The notes under the pieces are model-generated. The model was not told the origin of the DNA and ran no database searches. It saw nothing but the letters and a program-made list of their open reading frames with translations. 8,216 nucleotides of DNA, from NCBI GenBank assembly GCA_020217165.1, contig JAIWOE010000164.1, forward strand, positions 1 to 8,216. Direction: 5' to 3'. The number at the start of each line of letters is the position of its first letter. Within the stretch, counting starts at the first letter, position 1. The stretch comes from Desulfovibrio sp. (GTDB lineage Bacteria; Desulfobacterota; Desulfovibrionia; Desulfovibrionales; Desulfovibrionaceae). The position numbers were made by a program, and so were the translations under genes. Shown here in pieces: positions 5,743-8,216 of the stretch.

Positions 5743-6789
5743 ATGGCGCGGATTGTGGCGGACCTGCAGCTCCTGCGCGGCAACGTGCGCGCCCTGGTTG
5801 CCCATTGCCAGGAGCTGGGCGTGCGCCTGCTGCCCGTGCTTAAGGGCGTGGAGGCCTGGCCGGTTTTGGCGGCCATGTGCCTGGAAGAGGGGCTGGGGCA
5901 CTTGGCTGTCTCTTCTGCCAGTCAGGCGGCCCGGCTGGCGGGGGCTGGCCTGCCGCGGCCGGTCATGCTGGGGTTGCCGCCCCTGTCTCAGGTACGGGAT
6001 GTGGCGTCCCTGTGTTGCCGCAGCGTGGTCAGCACCGAGGAAGCCGCCCTGGCCCTGGCCGAGCAGGCCCGCACCCTCCGCCTGCCCCACGGCGTGCTGC
6101 TGATGATGGACCTGGGGGACGGGCGCGAGGGCTGCCGTCCGGATCAGGTCCCGGCCCTGGCGCGTGCGGTGCGGCACATGACTCACCCCTGGTTCAGCCT
6201 GGACGGCGTGGCCGCCAATTTCGGCTGCCTGGTGGAGGCGCCCCCCTCGCCGCAAAGCCTGGATCTTCTCACCATGGTGGCCTGCGAGGTAGGTCGCCGC
6301 GCGGGCGAGGCCGGCGAGGTCTCCCTGGGAGGCTCGGTGCTGCTGCCCTGGCTGGCGGATCATGCCCTGCCGGCCTGCGTCACGGAGCTGCGCATCGGCT
6401 ATGCCCTGTTTCTGGGGCACTTCATGGGCCAGGATTGCGCCGTGGCCGGCCTGCGGCAGGATGCCTTCCTGCTGGCGGCAGAGGTGCTGGAGGCCGGGGT
6501 GAAGCAGACGGAAGCCGAAGGGCTGCGGCGGCGGATTGTATTGGATGTCGGGGTATTGGAAATAGCGCCCAACCGCCTCATACCCCTGGATGCGGGGATG
6601 CGTCTGGTGGGGGCCTCCTCCGATTATTTGGTGTACGATGTGGAGGAGTGCCCGCGGCATTTCGTCACCGGGGAGGAGGTGCTGTTCCGGCCGGGATACG
6701 AGTCCCTGGCCCGGGCGTTTCATTCTTGCTCTGTAAAGAAACCGTATAATGTGCCCCCGCCTGGCAGCCAGGGCCCGAAGCGCTCTTGA
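5743..6789 (+). CDS. PLP-dependent racemase, alanine/ornithine racemase family
   Basis: A 348-residue cytosolic protein of the alanine-racemase N-terminal (fold type III, PLP) class, closest by eye to the ornithine racemase / YhfX-like group. Signatures: PVLKG (31-35) with the PLP-binding Lys34, MMDLGDGREG (121-130), VAANFGC (156-162), ELRIGYALFLGH (215-226), GLRQDAFLLAAEV (236-248), IPLDAGMRLVGASSDYL (280-296) and the C-terminal FRPGYESLARAFHS (315-328). From memory of the family, GGNSS before the LRIG motif is replaced here by GGSVL (196-200) and the E of RIGEA is Tyr220, so substrate or activity may differ. The reaction would be L/D interconversion of an amino acid such as ornithine; this is inferred. 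Its ATG is nine bases after the sensor phosphatase stop, in the same frame and without a clear Shine-Dalgarno, so translation is probably coupled and the two genes co-transcribed. A 15-residue tail (PYNVPPP onward) follows the family's usual end. Confidence 0.82.
   Translation: MARIVADLQLLRGNVRALVAHCQELGVRLLPVLKGVEAWPVLAAMCLEEGLGHLAVSSASQAARLAGAGLPRPVMLGLPPLSQVRDVASLCCRSVVSTEEAALALAEQARTLRLPHGVLLMMDLGDGREGCRPDQVPALARAVRHMTHPWFSLDGVAANFGCLVEAPPSPQSLDLLTMVACEVGRRAGEAGEVSLGGSVLLPWLADHALPACVTELRIGYALFLGHFMGQDCAVAGLRQDAFLLAAEVLEAGVKQTEAEGLRRRIVLDVGVLEIAPNRLIPLDAGMRLVGASSDYLVYDVEECPRHFVTGEEVLFRPGYESLARAFHSCSVKKPYNVPPPGSQGPKRS
6745..6750 (+). promoter_or_regulatory. perfect -10 box for the binding-protein gene, inside the racemase 3' end
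   Basis: TATAAT at 6745-6750 sits in an AT-rich patch (6731-6752) that stands out in this GC-rich window. The upstream -35 is poor: TTCTTG (6723-6728) at 16 bases, or TTGCTC at only 13. Transcription would start near 6757 and give a leader of about 109 bases for the gene at 6866. It overlaps codons past the conserved end of the racemase. Confidence 0.4.
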
Positions 6790-6865
6790 CGTGGCGCGGG
6801 GAGCGTCTATGCTGCACGCAGTCACGCCGCATTGAGACGACGCCCTTTGAACGAGGAATTCGAGC

Positions 6866-8086
6866 ATGCCCTGTTTTCGCCTGTTGCCGTCCGTCCTGTC
6901 ACGCTGCCTGGCGTGTTGCCTGGCACTGCTGCTGGCAGCGGCGCCCGTCTGTGCCCAAGACGATGCCGCGTCCATGCCGTCTCTGCTGGCCATGACCCCC
7001 CAGAAAAAGCCGGACGGGACGCGCTTCCGCATCGGCTATTTCGAAGGCGGCCCGTATGCGCATTATCCCGCCACTCTCAAGGCCACGGTGCAGGGACTGG
7101 TGGATTTGGGCTGGTGCCAGCCCCTGGATTTTCCTCCCGTAACGGATCCCGAGGACGCCCGGGCGGTGTGGGCCTTCCTGGCCACCAATGCACGCAGTGA
7201 GTACATCGAATTCGTGGCGGACGCGTTTTTCGGCGGCGACTGGAATGAGAAGACTCCCCGCGAGACCATCAAACAGCAAGTGCTGGGCCGCCTGACCCAG
7301 AAAAAGGACATCGACCTGATGTTCGCCATGGGCACCTGGGCCGGGCAGGATCTGGCCAACAACGCCCACACCACCCCCACCCTGGTCATGAGCGCCAGCG
7401 ACCCCATTGGCGCCAAGATCATCCCCAGCGTCGACGATTCCGGCCTGGATCACCTCAACGCCCGGGTGGACCCCACGCGCTACCAGCGCCAGGTGCGGCT
7501 GTTCCACGACATCATCGGCTTCAAGAAGCTGGGGGTGGTCTACGAGAACACCGTGGCTGGCCGGTCCTACGCGGCCCTGGACGATGTGACCCTCGTAGCC
7601 CAGGAGCGCGGCATTGAGCTGGTGACCTGCACGGCGGAGCTGGAGGCGGTGAACACCGGCCAGGCTTCCCGCAACCTGCGGGACTGCCACGAGCGGCTGG
7701 CTGCGGCGGTGGACGCCGTGTATCTGACAGAAAATGCCGGCATGCAGCTGCATCGTCTGCCCATGGTGTTGGAGCCGCTGAACAAGGCCCGCATCCCCAC
7801 CTTTTCCCAAGCCGGCAGCGAGGAAGTGCGTCATGGCGTGCTGCTGTCCATCGCCCAGGCCGGCTTCAGGTATGTGGGGGAGTTCCACGCCAGGACCATC
7901 GCCCAGGTGCTGCGCGGCGCCACGCCCCGCAGCCTGCCCCAGCGCTTTGAGGAACCGCCCAAGATCGCCATCAATCTCAAGGTGGCGGAAGTGGTGGGAT
8001 TTGATCCGCCGGTGGATATCCTCATGGCTGCGGACGAAATCTACGAAGAGATCGTCGTCGCCCCGGCGCCCGCCAGCGCCAACTGA
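6866..8086 (+). CDS. periplasmic ABC-type substrate-binding protein (PF04392-like)
   Basis: A 406-residue exported protein. Residues 1-30 form a signal peptide: Arg at 5 and 13, a hydrophobic core around 14-27, and a cleavage site after PVCA, before QDD. The core contains several Cys but no proper lipobox, so it is probably a soluble periplasmic protein. The mature part matches the ABC_sub_bind family (TrpX-like): FRIGYFEGGPY (54-64), DLMFAMGTWAGQDLA (150-164), TLVMSASDPIGAKI (172-185), LGVVYENT (222-229), DAVYLTENAG (283-292), and the C-terminal IAINLKVAEVVGFDPPVDIL (367-386) followed by AADEIYEE (388-395). Characterised members bind amino acids such as tryptophan or phenylalanine; the ligand here is unknown. 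The ATG has GAGGA eight bases upstream (6853-6857). It lies 76 bases after the racemase with its own possible promoter. No ABC permease or ATPase follows in the window, so it may serve transport encoded elsewhere or a sensor. Confidence 0.88.
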   Translation: MPCFRLLPSVLSRCLACCLALLLAAAPVCAQDDAASMPSLLAMTPQKKPDGTRFRIGYFEGGPYAHYPATLKATVQGLVDLGWCQPLDFPPVTDPEDARAVWAFLATNARSEYIEFVADAFFGGDWNEKTPRETIKQQVLGRLTQKKDIDLMFAMGTWAGQDLANNAHTTPTLVMSASDPIGAKIIPSVDDSGLDHLNARVDPTRYQRQVRLFHDIIGFKKLGVVYENTVAGRSYAALDDVTLVAQERGIELVTCTAELEAVNTGQASRNLRDCHERLAAAVDAVYLTENAGMQLHRLPMVLEPLNKARIPTFSQAGSEEVRHGVLLSIAQAGFRYVGEFHARTIAQVLRGATPRSLPQRFEEPPKIAINLKVAEVVGFDPPVDILMAADEIYEEIVVAPAPASAN

Positions 8087-8166
8087 GCGCGTCCCGCCGC
8101 CCCCGCATCCGAGTGCACCCGTATCCCTGGCAAAGGGAGTTGCGATATTTCGCCATGAGGCCGCGC

Positions 8167-8216
8167 ATGAATACGCCCGCGTCGATGCCTGTAGCCGATG
8201 CTTCCTCACCTTCCCC
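8167..8216 (+). CDS. possible start of a new gene, cut by the window edge
   Basis: An open frame begins at ATG 8167 with TGAGG six bases upstream (8156-8160) and stays open to the end, giving MNTPASMPVADASSPS and onward. A second in-frame ATG at 8155 is possible but less well placed for a ribosome binding site. Sixteen codons are too few to name a product. It follows the binding-protein gene on the same strand after 80 bases in which I see no terminator. Confidence 0.4.
   Translation, partial: MNTPASMPVADASSPS

Noticed and set aside
6757..6771. CCTGG-CAG-CCAGG hairpin near the racemase stop as a terminator
   Set aside because: Only five pairs, inside the coding sequence and without a U-tract.
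4801..7032. Minus-strand frame of 743 codons opposite the phosphatase, racemase and binding-protein start
   Set aside because: It covers three recognised plus-strand genes and has the composition of an antisense shadow, so it is not a gene.
8128..8143. Sigma54-like site TGGCA...TTGC before the possible gene at 8167
   Set aside because: There are 11 bases between GG and GC where sigma54 promoters need 10. The spacing is strict, so it is probably chance.
1..8216. CRISPR array, transposon ends, tRNA or rRNA genes, phage genes
   Set aside because: No regularly spaced repeats, no transposase or integrase motifs and no recognisable RNA gene were seen on either strand.

Overview
The window is GC-rich and densely coded, with strong third-position GC bias. 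The gene content (an orphan PAS histidine kinase, two PP2C-superfamily phosphatases, a periplasmic binding protein of the PF04392 type, and several small lineage-type proteins) suggests a Gram-negative deltaproteobacterium, most like the Desulfovibrio group. That placement is inferred from style and content; no marker gene is present to prove it.

Layout: a PHP-family phosphoesterase (HisK/HisJ-like) runs off the left edge on the minus strand (1-294). Divergent from it, a soluble PAS histidine kinase (442-1620) is followed, with an ATGA overlap, by a small secreted helical protein (1617-1991). After a structured 129-nt gap comes an unrecognised 155-residue protein (2121-2588). A small cytosolic PP2C Ser/Thr phosphatase lies on the minus strand (2795-3550 or 3604) and converges on that gene; the gap between them holds a large perfect hairpin and a good intrinsic terminator for the phosphatase. 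Back to back with the PP2C gene is a membrane-bound sensor phosphatase (Cache-type periplasmic part, HAMP, SpoIIE/RsbU-type PP2C; 3703-5733). Nine bases after its stop, in the same frame, is a PLP-dependent alanine/ornithine-racemase-family protein (5743-6789). A secreted ABC-type substrate-binding protein (6866-8086) follows, and a possible new gene begins at 8167 and runs off the right edge. No stretch without a gene exceeds 300 bases.

How the genes may work together: the main theme is signal transduction by protein phosphorylation. The SpoIIE-type phosphatase would turn a periplasmic signal into dephosphorylation of a cytosolic Ser/Thr phosphoprotein (typically a STAS-domain anti-anti-sigma factor), and the divergent PP2C gene supplies a second, soluble phosphatase. 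No STAS protein, anti-sigma kinase, Hanks-type kinase, sigma factor or response regulator is in the window, so the partners must be elsewhere. The racemase and the binding protein are both plausibly linked to amino acids or related small molecules, but nothing here fixes their ligand.

The most notable points are the two back-to-back phosphatases of different architecture, the single in-frame UGA between the sensor phosphatase and the racemase, the kinase coupled to a secreted helical protein, and a perfect TATAAT placed inside the racemase 3' end. I did not find a convincing wholly new system.
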